55,352 nucleotides of DNA from Lachnospiraceae bacterium (GTDB lineage Bacteria > Bacillota > Clostridia > Lachnospirales > Lachnospiraceae): positions 1 to 55,352 of the forward strand of contig JAFXEW010000032.1 in NCBI GenBank assembly GCA_017513625.1, written 5' to 3'. The notes below the pieces were generated by a model. The model did no database searches and was not told the DNA's origin. It saw only the letters and a list, made by a program, of their open reading frames with translations. This document shows positions 44,427-53,330 of this stretch, in pieces; the first letter of the stretch is position 1, and every line of letters starts with the position of its first letter. Made by a program: the position numbers and the translations under genes.

Positions 44427-45482
44427 TTATTCCTTCCAGTTATCCAGCTCTTCCTTTAAAGCGGAAAGAAGCTGCTCTTCCGGTATTTTCTTAATGATTT
44501 CGCAGTGCTTAAAAAGCAGGCCCTCGCCCTGACCCCCTGCAATGCCAAGGTCTGCCTCCCTGGCTTCTCCGGGACCGTTTACCACGCAGCCCATTACGGC
44601 CACCTTGATGTCCAGAGGATAATCCTCCACCATTTTTTCCACCTGATTAGCCAGACCAATCAGGTCAATTCTGGTGCGTCCGCAGGTCGGACAGGACACC
44701 ACCTCTATACCGCCTTTACGCAAGTCCAATGTACGTAAAATCAGCTTGGCTGACTTAATCTCTTCCACCGGATCCCCTGTCAGGGAAACACGGATGGTAT
44801 CACCGATACCCTGATGCAGAATCAGTCCCAAACCAATGGCTGATTTGATATTACCGCTGGCAACGGTTCCCGATTCAGTGATGCCCACGTGAAGAGGGTA
44901 AGTGGTCTTATCTGCCAGAAGCTCATGGGCTTTTACACACATTAACACATCTGAGGATTTGATACTGATTACCAAATTGTCATATCCCAGCTCTTCTATC
45001 ATGCGTACTTTATCCAGTGCACTCTCCACAATACCTTCTGCGGTAACACCGCCGTATCTGGCTACGATTTCCTTTTCCAGGGAACCGCTGTTTACCCCTA
45101 CACGAATAGGAATATTCCGCTCCTTAGCCACATCGGTCACCGCCTTTACACGGTCCCTGTCGCCGATATTACCGGGATTGATACGGATCTTATCAGCTCC
45201 GTTTTCCATGGCTGCAATGGCCATTTTGTAATCAAAATGAATATCTGCCACCAGCGGGATATGAATCTGTTTCTTAATCTCCCTGATAGCCAGTGCTGCT
45301 TCCATGGTAGGTACCGTAGACCGTACAATTTCACAGCCTGCTTTCTCCAGCCTCAGAATCTGGGCCACCGTGCTTTCCACATCCTCCGTCCTGGTATTGG
45401 TCATGGACTGTATCAATATGGGATTGCCGCCACCGATTTTCCTGTCACCTATGGTAATTACTTTTGTGCGATTTCTATACAT
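44427..45482 (-). CDS. ispG: 4-hydroxy-3-methylbut-2-en-1-yl diphosphate synthase
   Basis: IspG (GcpE) catalyses the reductive ring opening of MEcPP to HMBPP in the non-mevalonate isoprenoid pathway, using a 4Fe-4S cluster. The 351-residue protein has the TIM barrel start (ILIQSMTNTRTEDV) and the three cluster cysteines (CPTCGRTRIDL, then MGCVVNGPGEA). Normal bacterial two-domain length. GGGAGG precedes the ATG. It lies 34 bases before polC, an order seen in many Clostridia (dxr-rseP-ispG-polC), but dxr and rseP are absent here. Confidence 0.97.
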   Translation of the reverse strand: MYRNRTKVITIGDRKIGGGNPILIQSMTNTRTEDVESTVAQILRLEKAGCEIVRSTVPTMEAALAIREIKKQIHIPLVADIHFDYKMAIAAMENGADKIRINPGNIGDRDRVKAVTDVAKERNIPIRVGVNSGSLEKEIVARYGGVTAEGIVESALDKVRMIEELGYDNLVISIKSSDVLMCVKAHELLADKTTYPLHVGITESGTVASGNIKSAIGLGLILHQGIGDTIRVSLTGDPVEEIKSAKLILRTLDLRKGGIEVVSCPTCGRTRIDLIGLANQVEKMVEDYPLDIKVAVMGCVVNGPGEAREADLGIAGGQGEGLLFKHCEIIKKIPEEQLLSALKEELDNWKE

Positions 45483-45553
45483 ACCAAGGACCTCCCTTTA
45501 TCTCTTCCGATACTCTGTAATCGCGGGCAGAATTATGCGCCCGTGCATCTTCT

Positions 45554-45582
45554 ATTGTACGTTTTTTGCCTGAAATATGCAA
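45554..45582 (-). promoter_or_regulatory. ispG-polC promoter
   Basis: The minus strand has TTGCAT (45577-45582), a 17-base spacer and TACAAT (45554-45559), about 70 bases before ispG. A small stem (TTAGCA/TGCTAA) directly past the dprA stop touches the -35 box. Confidence 0.65.
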
Positions 45583-45594
45583 TTAGCAAAAGTG

Positions 45595-46704
45595 CTAAAT
45601 GGGCAGGCTGAAGTATCCGGGACTGTTTTGCCGCACATGCCCTTTGATACACATTTCCATGAGCGTCATATGTAATGTACTGCTGTCACACTTCTTGTTA
45701 CTTTTCACCAATTGACAGCGTATTTCCTCCAAAGAACGGGGTGTATAATCCAATAACCGATACAGATATTTCTCCTGTTCCGAACAACCTTCCGGCACTG
45801 CCGGCAATTCTTCACTGCTGCTTTCCTGTATCTCGCCCCGCATTTCCCTGATATCCCGGAGAAGTTCAAGGGGACTGAGCAAAACCGATGCCCCCTGACG
45901 AAGCAGTCTGTTACAGCCGTCACTGAGTCTGTCCGTGATTCTGCCCGGCACCACATAGACTTCCTTCCCCTGTTCCAGTGCCATATCCACCGTTATTAAT
46001 GTACCGCTTTTTTCCCTGGCCTCTACTACCACAAGCACATCACAAAGCCCGCTGACAATACGGTTCCGCATGGGAAAATTCTGTGATCTGGGCTGCGTAC
46101 CCGGTACAAACTCAGAAATGATTCCACCCTGCCCCAATATATTTTCATATAATTTTCTATTCTGCTCCGGATAACATACATCCACACCGCTCCCCAGGAT
46201 GCCAAAGCTTTTTCCGCCCGCTCCCAGGGCTGCTCCCTGACTGATACCGTCTATTCCTCTTGCCAGACCGCTGATGACCTGTATCCCGGCTGCTCCCAGT
46301 GTTTCACCTAATTGCTTCGCCACGAATCTGCCGTAATCCGAGCAGGCCCTGGCACCGATGACCGCCACTGAAACACCCTGTTCCTGTGGCAGAACCCCCT
46401 TGTAAAACACAGCAAACGGCGGGTCCGGAATATGACTGAGCCTCACCGGGTATTCCTTTTCTCCCAATATCGTCATACTGATTCCCTGCCTTTGCATGTT
46501 TTCGTATGCCCTCTTTACATCCCAGCCTTTTTTTGCCTCTTCAATACAGAGCCTGTGTTTCTCCGTTACGATCCCTTGCCAAATCTTTTCACTGCCCATG
46601 TATACCTCCCTGGCACTTCCGCATCTTTGCATCAGTTGGGCTATTCTGTTACATCCCAGTCCCGGCATAGCGGACAACCAATAGGCATATGCCCTTTCTT
46701 CCAT
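45595..46704 (-). CDS. dprA: DNA-processing protein DprA (Smf)
   Basis: DprA loads RecA on incoming single-stranded DNA during transformation. The product (369 residues from ATG 46704) has an N-terminal helix-hairpin-helix-like part (LSAMPGLGCNRIAQLM), the Rossmann core (GARACSDYGRFVAKQLGETL, GLARGIDGISQGAAL, GSGVDVCYPEQNR, FPMRNRIVSGL) and a C-terminal winged helix. AAGGAAGG lies about 7 bases before the chosen ATG, 17 bases after comM; a longer reading into comM is unlikely. Pairing with comM makes a natural-transformation module. Confidence 0.96.
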   Translation of the reverse strand: MEERAYAYWLSAMPGLGCNRIAQLMQRCGSAREVYMGSEKIWQGIVTEKHRLCIEEAKKGWDVKRAYENMQRQGISMTILGEKEYPVRLSHIPDPPFAVFYKGVLPQEQGVSVAVIGARACSDYGRFVAKQLGETLGAAGIQVISGLARGIDGISQGAALGAGGKSFGILGSGVDVCYPEQNRKLYENILGQGGIISEFVPGTQPRSQNFPMRNRIVSGLCDVLVVVEAREKSGTLITVDMALEQGKEVYVVPGRITDRLSDGCNRLLRQGASVLLSPLELLRDIREMRGEIQESSSEELPAVPEGCSEQEKYLYRLLDYTPRSLEEIRCQLVKSNKKCDSSTLHMTLMEMCIKGHVRQNSPGYFSLPI

Positions 46705-46721
46705 TACATCCCTTCCTTCCC

Positions 46722-48254
46722 TCATCTGAAATATGTAGCCGGTGGTCTGTAACACACAGCCTCCAGCAAATGCTCTTTAGAAATCTCTTCTTTACCGTCC
46801 AAATCTGCTATGGTACGTGCCACCTTCAGTACCCTGTGATAAGCTCTTGCACTGAGTTGCAATGAATGATATATATGCTCCATATACGCTTCCTCCTCAG
46901 GTCCCAACCTGCAATATTTCTCCGTATCGGAAGAGTCCATCTCCCCGTTAAACCGGTACCCTGTATTTTTAAAACGCTCCTTTTGCAGCTGTCTGGCACT
47001 CTCCACACGCTTTCTGATATCTGCAGACCGCTCTCCTTTGTTCTTACTTTGAAGCTTCGGTAATTCTACCGGCTGCAGTTCCACACACAAGTCAATTCTG
47101 TCCAGTATGGGCCCGGATATTTTTCCCAGATATCTATGTATTTCCTGCTCCGTGCATCTGCACCTGTTCCTGTCCGGAAAATATCCGCAAGGACAGGGAT
47201 TTAATGCGCAGACCAGCATGAAATCCGCAGGATAGCTCACATTGCCTGCCGCCCGTGCAATCACTATATAATGTTCCTCAAGGGGCTGACGCAGGCCATC
47301 CAGTATATATCTTTGAAATTCCGGTAACTCGTCCAGAAAAAGTACGCCCCTGTGTGCCAGGGATATCATTCCCGGCCTTATTCTGCTTCCCCCACCTAAA
47401 AGAGCCGCCTGGGAAATAGAATGATGGGGCGCCTGAAAGGGTCTGTCAGTAACCAGCTGCGCTTCTCCTTTTAAAAGTCCAGCCACACTGTAAATGGATG
47501 TCACCTCCAGGCTTTCCTCCACCGTAAGCGGTGGCAAAATCCCGGGAATCCTTTTTGCAATCATAGACTTACCAGCTCCCGGCGGTCCCAGCATCAGCAG
47601 ATTATGAAAGCCTGCCGCAGCAATTTCCGCTGCCCGTTTCGCCGTTTCCTGTCCCTTTACCTGCACAAAATCCGTACCATCTTCCCTGTTTTGTTCTGCA
47701 AAACAGACTCCATCGGTAATTACAGGTTCTACATAGGAATGCTCCGGATTCTGCAAAAAGTCTAAAAGCTCCCTAACGTCCCCCACACCGATGATGGTTA
47801 TATCCGGAATCACAGCGCCCTCAGCCACATTTTCCCGTGGCAATACAAATCTCTTTATTCCCTTATCCTTCGCCGCCCTGACAATGGGTAAAACACCTCT
47901 CACCGGCTTTATCTCACCGCTAAGGCCCAATTCTCCCAAAAACAATGTATTCTTTGTCATACGCTCTTCAAAATACCCCAAAGCCTCCAGCATACCGATT
48001 GCTATGGGTAAATCAAATGCCGTCCCTTCCTTCTTCACATCAGCCGGTGACAAATTCACCGTAATATGCCCGGGCGGAATATCCAGACCCGCATTCTTAA
48101 GGGCCACCGTCACTCTTTCCCGTGACTCCCTTGTCTCGTTACTCAGTAATCCCACCATATTAAAACAGGGCAGACCCGTAGCCACGTCCACTTCTACCCT
48201 GACAATATAAGCTGACACACCAAGTACGGCCCCTGATGTAATCTCACTATACAT
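46722..48254 (-). CDS. comM: YifB/ComM family AAA+ ATPase
   Basis: ComM-type helicases promote branch migration of incoming DNA during transformation. The product (510 residues) has an N-terminal Lon-like S16 fold (SNETRESRERVTVALKNAG), a Mg-chelatase AAA+ core with Walker A LGPPGAGKSMIAKRIPG, Walker B LFLDELPEF, and a Cys-rich loop (CNPCPCGYFPDRNRCRC). I chose ATG 48254, 6 bases after GGAGG; a GTG lies one codon upstream. It has its own promoter and is followed by dprA. Confidence 0.95.
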   Translation of the reverse strand: MYSEITSGAVLGVSAYIVRVEVDVATGLPCFNMVGLLSNETRESRERVTVALKNAGLDIPPGHITVNLSPADVKKEGTAFDLPIAIGMLEALGYFEERMTKNTLFLGELGLSGEIKPVRGVLPIVRAAKDKGIKRFVLPRENVAEGAVIPDITIIGVGDVRELLDFLQNPEHSYVEPVITDGVCFAEQNREDGTDFVQVKGQETAKRAAEIAAAGFHNLLMLGPPGAGKSMIAKRIPGILPPLTVEESLEVTSIYSVAGLLKGEAQLVTDRPFQAPHHSISQAALLGGGSRIRPGMISLAHRGVLFLDELPEFQRYILDGLRQPLEEHYIVIARAAGNVSYPADFMLVCALNPCPCGYFPDRNRCRCTEQEIHRYLGKISGPILDRIDLCVELQPVELPKLQSKNKGERSADIRKRVESARQLQKERFKNTGYRFNGEMDSSDTEKYCRLGPEEEAYMEHIYHSLQLSARAYHRVLKVARTIADLDGKEEISKEHLLEAVCYRPPATYFR

Positions 48255-48371
48255 CACGCACCTCCATATTTCTTATTAAATCAATGATTCTTGGATTTGT
48301 CCGATTGAATAATCGTTTGAATGGATTCAGATTCTATGCTGACCCGGGATTCGCCCGGTCCTCTTTTGTCC

Positions 48372-48400
48372 AGTATAAACTTACCGCATCCTTTTGGCAA
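48372..48400 (-). promoter_or_regulatory. comM-dprA promoter
   Basis: The minus strand has TTGCCA (48395-48400), a 17-base spacer and TATACT (48372-48377), each one base from consensus. The -35 box lies in the loop of the hairpin that follows sigK (48384-48415). No competence-specific box was recognised. Confidence 0.75.
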
Positions 48401-48415
48401 GACAAAAAGATGCGG
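48384..48415 (-). terminator. Hairpin after sigK
   Basis: CCGCATC and GATGCGG arms (7 bp) with an 18-base loop lie 14 bases past the sigK stop. The loop carries CTTTTTG-like T-rich sequence but no T run follows the stem, so termination is weak or uses a different mechanism. Confidence 0.5.
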
Positions 48416-48429
48416 CAGGGGCGAGAAAC

Positions 48430-49071
48430 TTATTTACCTGTATTGTTGAATTTGTCATATAATTTCTTCAATGCTTTTTTCTCAATGCGGGATACATAGC
48501 TCCGTGATATACCCATGCATTTGCCTATTTCATGCTGTGTCATTTCCTTATGTCCCATCAGTCCGTAGCGCAACATCAGTATCTGCTTCTCCCTCTCGCT
48601 TAGTGCCCCCTCTATAAAAGTGTACATCCTGGCAATATTTTCCCGCAGTTCCATATTGTCCACCACATCCGGCTGGGATTGCTCTATGATATCCATCAGA
48701 TAGATTTCTTTGCCTTCCTTATCCTGGCCAATGGGTTCATACAGGGACACTTCCCGTGCACTCTTTTTGCGGGCACGCATCATCATCAAAAGTTCATTAT
48801 CTATACATCTGCAGGCATAGGTGGCTAATTTACCTTTTCCGGCATCAAAGGTATCTATTGCCTTTATCAGGCCGATACAGCCAATGGAAATCAGATCCTC
48901 CGGGTCTTCATCCCCGTTTTGGTATTTCTTGGCTATATGTGCCACCAGTCTCAGATTACGCTCTATCAATATCTGTTTGGCCAATTCGGCTTCCTGTACT
49001 GTCCCCTCCTGCAACAGACGGATGTACTCTGATTCTTCACTTGAAGTCAAGGGTTTTTGAAAAGTTTTCAA
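48430..49071 (-). CDS. sigK: RNA polymerase sigma factor SigK (late mother-cell sporulation)
   Basis: SigK drives late mother-cell genes for coat and cortex. The product (213 residues from TTG 49071) has region 2 (ERNLRLVAHIAKKYQNGDED, then PEDLISIGCIGLIKAIDTFD) and region 4 (MTQHEIGKCMGISRSYVSRI). The gene is whole, not split by a skin element. I chose TTG 49071 (MKTFQKPLTSSEE) because GGAGG is 5 bases upstream and the promoter -10 ends at 49099; the longer reading from 49098 would start before the transcription start. This start leaves no pro-sequence. Confidence 0.92.
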   Translation of the reverse strand: MKTFQKPLTSSEESEYIRLLQEGTVQEAELAKQILIERNLRLVAHIAKKYQNGDEDPEDLISIGCIGLIKAIDTFDAGKGKLATYACRCIDNELLMMMRARKKSAREVSLYEPIGQDKEGKEIYLMDIIEQSQPDVVDNMELRENIARMYTFIEGALSEREKQILMLRYGLMGHKEMTQHEIGKCMGISRSYVSRIEKKALKKLYDKFNNTGK

Positions 49072-49098
49072 AAGTACCTCCAGGATTGCACTTAACAA

Positions 49099-49126
49099 TA
49101 ATGTATGTGCCGAATCCCGTTCCCGT
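49099..49126 (-). promoter_or_regulatory. sigK promoter of sigma-K / sigma-E type
   Basis: The minus strand has AC (49125-49126), a 17-base spacer and CATACATTA (49099-49107). This matches the sigma-K pattern AC-N17-CATANNNTA exactly, and CATACATT also matches the sigma-E -10. In B. subtilis sigK is read by both. Transcription would start near 49092, about 20 bases before the start codon. Confidence 0.75.
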
Positions 49127-49157
49127 GCCTGTCATCCTCCAAGGTTTTCAGATTCTC

Positions 49158-50315
49158 TCAAAACAAAAAACGTGCCATCACGTAATTACTTACATCAAGG
49201 CCTCTGTCGGTTAATGCAAGGCTCCGTCCGACCATGCCGGATATTTCTTTATACTGCAAAAGCCCTTCACCGATTCCCCACCGGATCACTTCACCGTACA
49301 CCTGCTCCATGTCCCGGCCAAAAATACGTCGAAAATCCTCTGCCGGCACACCTGCCGTCATCCGAAGTCCCAGATACATGGTCTCCTCCATCTGTTCTTG
49401 GAGACTAAGTTCTGTCACCTCTCCCCTTTGTCCCAAAGGATTGCTGATATATGCCCGAAAATCCGGTCCGTTAGTGAATCTACAGTTATTCATCATGGAC
49501 GCAGCTCCGATACCCAGCCCCAGATACGCCGTCCTGTTCCAATATCCTGTATTATGTCTGCATTCCATGCCTTCCGTTGCATAATTGGATATTTCATACC
49601 GTTTATAGCCCTTGGATGCCAGTATTTCCGCCGTCTGCTTATACATCTCCCGCTCCGTATCCTCATCAGGAAGCAAATCGCTTCCCTGTCCGTATTGACC
49701 GAAAAAGGGCGTTCCTTCCTCTACAATCAAAGAATAGGCAGAAATATGTTCGGGAGAAAGTTCTAATACTTTCTCCAACGTATCGGTATAAGATTCCATG
49801 GTCTGTCCCGGCAGGGCACTCATTATATCCACATTTATATTGGTAAACCCTTCCTCCCTGGCCATGGAATAGGTTTCCAAAAAATCATCATAGGTATGAA
49901 TACGCCCAAGGGTCTGCAATTCCCGGTTATTAGCCGATTGCAGACCGATACTCAGCCTGTTGATACCTGCCGCCCGGTAAGCCCTCAGTTTATCTGCATT
50001 AACCGTTCCGGGATTGACCTCGATGGTCACTTCCATATCAGAATCTGTATAATAGCATTCCCGTATGATATCCATCAGCTTGGAAATGGCACTTTCTTCT
50101 GCCACCGAAGGTGTACCTCCGCCGATAAATATACTGGTAATTCTATAATCACTGCAATCAGCCGCTCTTTCTCTTGCTTCAACGAAAAGTGCCTTCATAT
50201 AGGCCTCTCTGTCCGCATCCCCGTAAGGACCGGACAGAAAGTCACAATAAAGACACTTTCTCACACAAAAGGGTATATGAAAATATAATTCCAATGCTTT
50301 CTTATCTTCCATCAT
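49158..50315 (-). CDS. hemW: Radical SAM haem protein HemW
   Basis: HemW is a radical SAM protein that handles haem (haem chaperone), long misnamed as coproporphyrinogen III oxidase. The 385-residue protein has [10 protein letters not shown] with Cys17, Cys21 and Cys24 for the 4Fe-4S cluster, GGGTPS, and a C-terminal HemN-C domain (about 300-385). The residue after the third Cys-Asp is Phe and not the extra Cys of true HemN, which supports HemW. It overlaps lepA by 14 bases, the lepA-hemW order of B. subtilis. Confidence 0.94.
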   Translation of the reverse strand: MMEDKKALELYFHIPFCVRKCLYCDFLSGPYGDADREAYMKALFVEARERAADCSDYRITSIFIGGGTPSVAEESAISKLMDIIRECYYTDSDMEVTIEVNPGTVNADKLRAYRAAGINRLSIGLQSANNRELQTLGRIHTYDDFLETYSMAREEGFTNINVDIMSALPGQTMESYTDTLEKVLELSPEHISAYSLIVEEGTPFFGQYGQGSDLLPDEDTEREMYKQTAEILASKGYKRYEISNYATEGMECRHNTGYWNRTAYLGLGIGAASMMNNCRFTNGPDFRAYISNPLGQRGEVTELSLQEQMEETMYLGLRMTAGVPAEDFRRIFGRDMEQVYGEVIRWGIGEGLLQYKEISGMVGRSLALTDRGLDVSNYVMARFLF

Positions 50316-52119
50316 CCAGCTTTAATACACTCATAAATGCTTTCTGGGGGATTTCCACATTTCCCACCTGTCTCATTCGTTTCTTACCCTCTTTCTGCTT
50401 TTCCAGCAGCTTTTTCTTACGGGTAATATCACCACCGTAACACTTGGCAAGTACATCCTTACGCATGGCCTTTACAGTCTCTCTGGCAATGATTTTGCCT
50501 CCTACCGCCGCCTGGATAGGGATTTCAAATAAATGCCTGGGAATTTCATCCTTTAATTTCTCACACATCTTTCTGCCGCGCTCATAGGCAGAATCCGCGT
50601 GTACGATAAAGGACAGAGCATCCACCTCTTCGCGGTTAATCAATATATCCAGTTTCACCAAACTGGATGTCTCATATCCCTTGATATCGTAGTCAAAGGA
50701 TGCATATCCTCTGGAACGTGATTTCAGGGCATCAAAGAAGTCATAAATAATCTCATTTAAAGGAAGCTCGTATTTAATTAATGCTCTGCTGCCCTCGATG
50801 TATTCCATTCCCAGATAACGGCCTCTGCGCTCCTGGCACAGTTCCATAATGGAACCGATGAACTCACTGGTGACCATAATCTCTGCACTGACAATGGGCT
50901 CCTCCATATGCTCTATCTCGGAAGGATCCGGTAAGTTGGAAGGATTTGTCAGTTCAATGACTTCACCGTTTGTTTTAAACACCTTATAAATAACACCGGG
51001 GGCTGTAGTTACCAGGTCCAGATTGTACTCTCTTTCCAGACGTTCCTGAATAATCTCCAGATGTAATAATCCCAGGAACCCACAGCGGAAACCAAATCCA
51101 AGTGCTATGGATGTCTCCGGCTCATACTGCAGGGACGCATCATTTAACTGCAATTTCTCCAGAGCGTCCCTCAGGTCAGGATACTTGGCACCATCCGCTG
51201 GATACATACCGCAATAAACCATGGACTGCACTTTTTTATATCCGGGCAACGGTTCACTGCAGGGGCGATTGGCATCAGTTACCGTATCACCTACCGCAGT
51301 ATCTTTTACATTTTTAATGGAGGCTGTAATATATCCAACCATTCCGGCACTGAGCTCTTCACAGGGAATAAACTGTCCTGCGCCGAAATATCCCACTTCT
51401 ACGACTTCCTGCTTAGCACCAGTAGCCATCATCTTAATGGTGGTACCCTTTTTAACGGTTCCCTCCATGATACGGCAAAAGATAATTACACCCTTATATG
51501 AATCATAAATAGAGTCAAAAATAAGTGCCTGCAAAGGATTCTCAGGATTACCCTCAGGTGCAGGAATCTTCTGTACAATCTGCTCCAATACATCTTCGAT
51601 ACCAATTCCGTTTTTAGCGGAAATCAAGGGCGCATCCTGCGCCTCCAGGCCGATAACATCCTCTATCTCATCCTTCACTCTGTCCGGGTCCGCACTGGGC
51701 AGGTCGATTTTGTTAATAACAGGAAATACATCCAAATCATGATCCAGTGCCAGATATACATTAGCCAGAGTCTGGGCTTCAATTCCCTGGGCTGCATCCA
51801 CTACCAGAATAGCACCGTCACAGGCTGCAAGGGAGCGGCTCACTTCATAATTAAAGTCCACATGACCGGGGGTATCAATCAGATTAAAAATATACTCCTC
51901 CCCATCCTGTGCCTTATATACCGTACGGACGGACTGCGCCTTAATGGTAATACCTCTTTCACGCTCCAGCTCCATATTATCCAGCACCTGTGCCTGCATT
52001 TCCCTGCTGGTAAGAAGACCGGTCTTTTCAATAATACGGTCAGCCAGGGTGGACTTTCCGTGATCTATATGTGCTACAATACAAAAATTGCGGATTTTAC
52101 TTTGGTAATTCCTTTCCAT
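50302..52119 (-). CDS. lepA: Elongation factor 4 (LepA)
   Basis: LepA is a ribosome-associated GTPase that acts in initiation and 30S biogenesis. The 605-residue protein has G1 [15 protein letters not shown]3 [17 protein letters not shown]4 [13 protein letters not shown]-like domains, and the LepA-specific C-terminal domain ([20 protein letters not shown]). Complete with normal length. It has its own promoter overlapping the spoIIP stop codon. Confidence 0.98.
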   Translation of the reverse strand: MERNYQSKIRNFCIVAHIDHGKSTLADRIIEKTGLLTSREMQAQVLDNMELERERGITIKAQSVRTVYKAQDGEEYIFNLIDTPGHVDFNYEVSRSLAACDGAILVVDAAQGIEAQTLANVYLALDHDLDVFPVINKIDLPSADPDRVKDEIEDVIGLEAQDAPLISAKNGIGIEDVLEQIVQKIPAPEGNPENPLQALIFDSIYDSYKGVIIFCRIMEGTVKKGTTIKMMATGAKQEVVEVGYFGAGQFIPCEELSAGMVGYITASIKNVKDTAVGDTVTDANRPCSEPLPGYKKVQSMVYCGMYPADGAKYPDLRDALEKLQLNDASLQYEPETSIALGFGFRCGFLGLLHLEIIQERLEREYNLDLVTTAPGVIYKVFKTNGEVIELTNPSNLPDPSEIEHMEEPIVSAEIMVTSEFIGSIMELCQERRGRYLGMEYIEGSRALIKYELPLNEIIYDFFDALKSRSRGYASFDYDIKGYETSSLVKLDILINREEVDALSFIVHADSAYERGRKMCEKLKDEIPRHLFEIPIQAAVGGKIIARETVKAMRKDVLAKCYGGDITRKKKLLEKQKEGKKRMRQVGNVEIPQKAFMSVLKLDDGR

Positions 52120-52175
52120 CCATAAACCTCTCTATCTGCTTTTCTTACTGTATCTGTAATAAGAGAAACAGAATT

Positions 52176-52204
52176 ATTGTAACAAATATTCCGCTTATTG
52201 TCCA
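52176..52204 (-). promoter_or_regulatory. lepA-hemW promoter
   Basis: The minus strand has TGGACA (52199-52204), a 17-base spacer and TACAAT (52176-52181), each one base from consensus. The -35 overlaps the last codons of spoIIP, so lepA is expressed in growth independently of sporulation. Confidence 0.75.
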
Positions 52205-53265
52205 GTTAATACCATGTCCAATATGTGCGCAATGGGTCCGCAGGTGTTTTGCACCTCCGCAACGGTATTATTCTGGGCTCCCAGCTCAATGAGAAGGTAC
52301 TTCTCTTTTAAGTGCATATTGTATCTGTAGCCCTTCAGATATATCTTACGGGTCAACCCGGGATAGTACTCCATTGCCTTCCTCTGCACCTGAAAAGAAA
52401 AACTAAGGTTCGCATCCAGATTCGGATTCTCCAGATAGGATATTTTACCCGTCTGACGGGTTCTGCTGATACCGTTAAACAGCATAAAACGGGCCATGGG
52501 TATACCGTCCACCTCCGTAACCAGACGTGTTCCTTCCGGCATCTCATCCCTATGTAGGTCAATAACCATTTCTATGGAAGGGTATTTTTCTAAAATCCGT
52601 GACACCAAAGGCAGGGCATTGGTATAAGCATCATTTCTCCCATCCGCATCAAAAGCCTCCTTGCAATGTACCACATGATAACCGTATTCATTACAAAGCT
52701 TATCTGCCAGTAAAGCTCCCATTCCTACTATGGTGGTGCTTTCATCCCCGGGTACGGAATCCACAAATGCCTCCCTGGAATGGGTATGATAGATAAGTAT
52801 CTGGGGGGCATCGGATTTTTGCATAGTACAATTATAGGACGTGAGCTTTTCCGTGTTCAGCAAATCACTTCCTGCCATTGTCCCCCCGTCGATGGTGTAA
52901 AAATTCTTTACAAGGGCGTCATAGCTTCCGTAGGATGCCATATCCAAATGATTTTGTATGGTTCTGGGTATAAAACCGCTTCCCTGCGTCCCAATCCCCT
53001 GAGCCACATATTCTGTTTCACTACCGTCTCCGTGCAATTCCTGCAATTCCACCCTATCCTCAGACCGGACAGGCTCTTTTTCTTCCCGTTCAGCCACCTG
53101 CCGTGCCGGAAAATCTTCCAGACGCAGAATCTCAATTCCCACCTCGTCCGCTCCCGGCTCTGCCACAGTTTCGTCTTCTTTTGAAAGCCATATGCCGATT
53201 ATCAGGCCGGATAGAAATATACCGGCCCAAAATATCCATTTAAATCTATATTTCCGCTCTATAAT
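52195..53265 (-). CDS. spoIIP: Stage II sporulation protein P
   Basis: SpoIIP is the amidase of the SpoIID-SpoIIM-SpoIIP engulfment complex and cleaves stem peptides from glycan. The catalytic domain (about 125-350) has QILIYHTHSREAF, VIDLHRDEM and LLIELGAQNN, with both zinc His and the Glu in place. The frame stays open upstream of the first GTG (53166) and encodes a basic segment and membrane helix (ERKYRFKWIFWAGIFLSGLI). No ATG, GTG or TTG opens this part. ATT at 53265 lies 9 bases after AGGAG and is the most likely start (356 residues); ATA at 53262 is another option. Confidence 0.88.
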   Translation of the reverse strand: MIERKYRFKWIFWAGIFLSGLIIGIWLSKEDETVAEPGADEVGIEILRLEDFPARQVAEREEKEPVRSEDRVELQELHGDGSETEYVAQGIGTQGSGFIPRTIQNHLDMASYGSYDALVKNFYTIDGGTMAGSDLLNTEKLTSYNCTMQKSDAPQILIYHTHSREAFVDSVPGDESTTIVGMGALLADKLCNEYGYHVVHCKEAFDADGRNDAYTNALPLVSRILEKYPSIEMVIDLHRDEMPEGTRLVTEVDGIPMARFMLFNGISRTRQTGKISYLENPNLDANLSFSFQVQRKAMEYYPGLTRKIYLKGYRYNMHLKEKYLLIELGAQNNTVAEVQNTCGPIAHILDMVLTGQ

Positions 53266-53294
53266 GAATCTACACTCCTCTCGCTTACTGATTC

Positions 53295-53324
53295 ATTATA
53301 TGCACACTTCCTCTACCTGATACC
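53295..53324 (-). promoter_or_regulatory. spoIIP promoter of sigma-E type
   Basis: The minus strand has CATATAAT (53295-53302), close to the sigma-E -10 CATACAHT, with GGTATC (53319-53324) 16 bases upstream. Transcription would begin near 53288, just before the AGAGGAG ribosome binding site. SpoIIP is known to be sigma-E controlled in B. subtilis. Confidence 0.5.
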
Positions 53325-53330
53325 TTGTAC

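Noticed and set aside
49072-49098. Nine extra N-terminal residues of SigK as a hydrophobic pro-sequence
   Set aside because: They would be encoded at and before the predicted transcription start and lack a ribosome binding site.
53166-53168. GTG as spoIIP start
   Set aside because: It would remove the membrane anchor that is encoded in frame just upstream, and no ribosome binding site lies before it.
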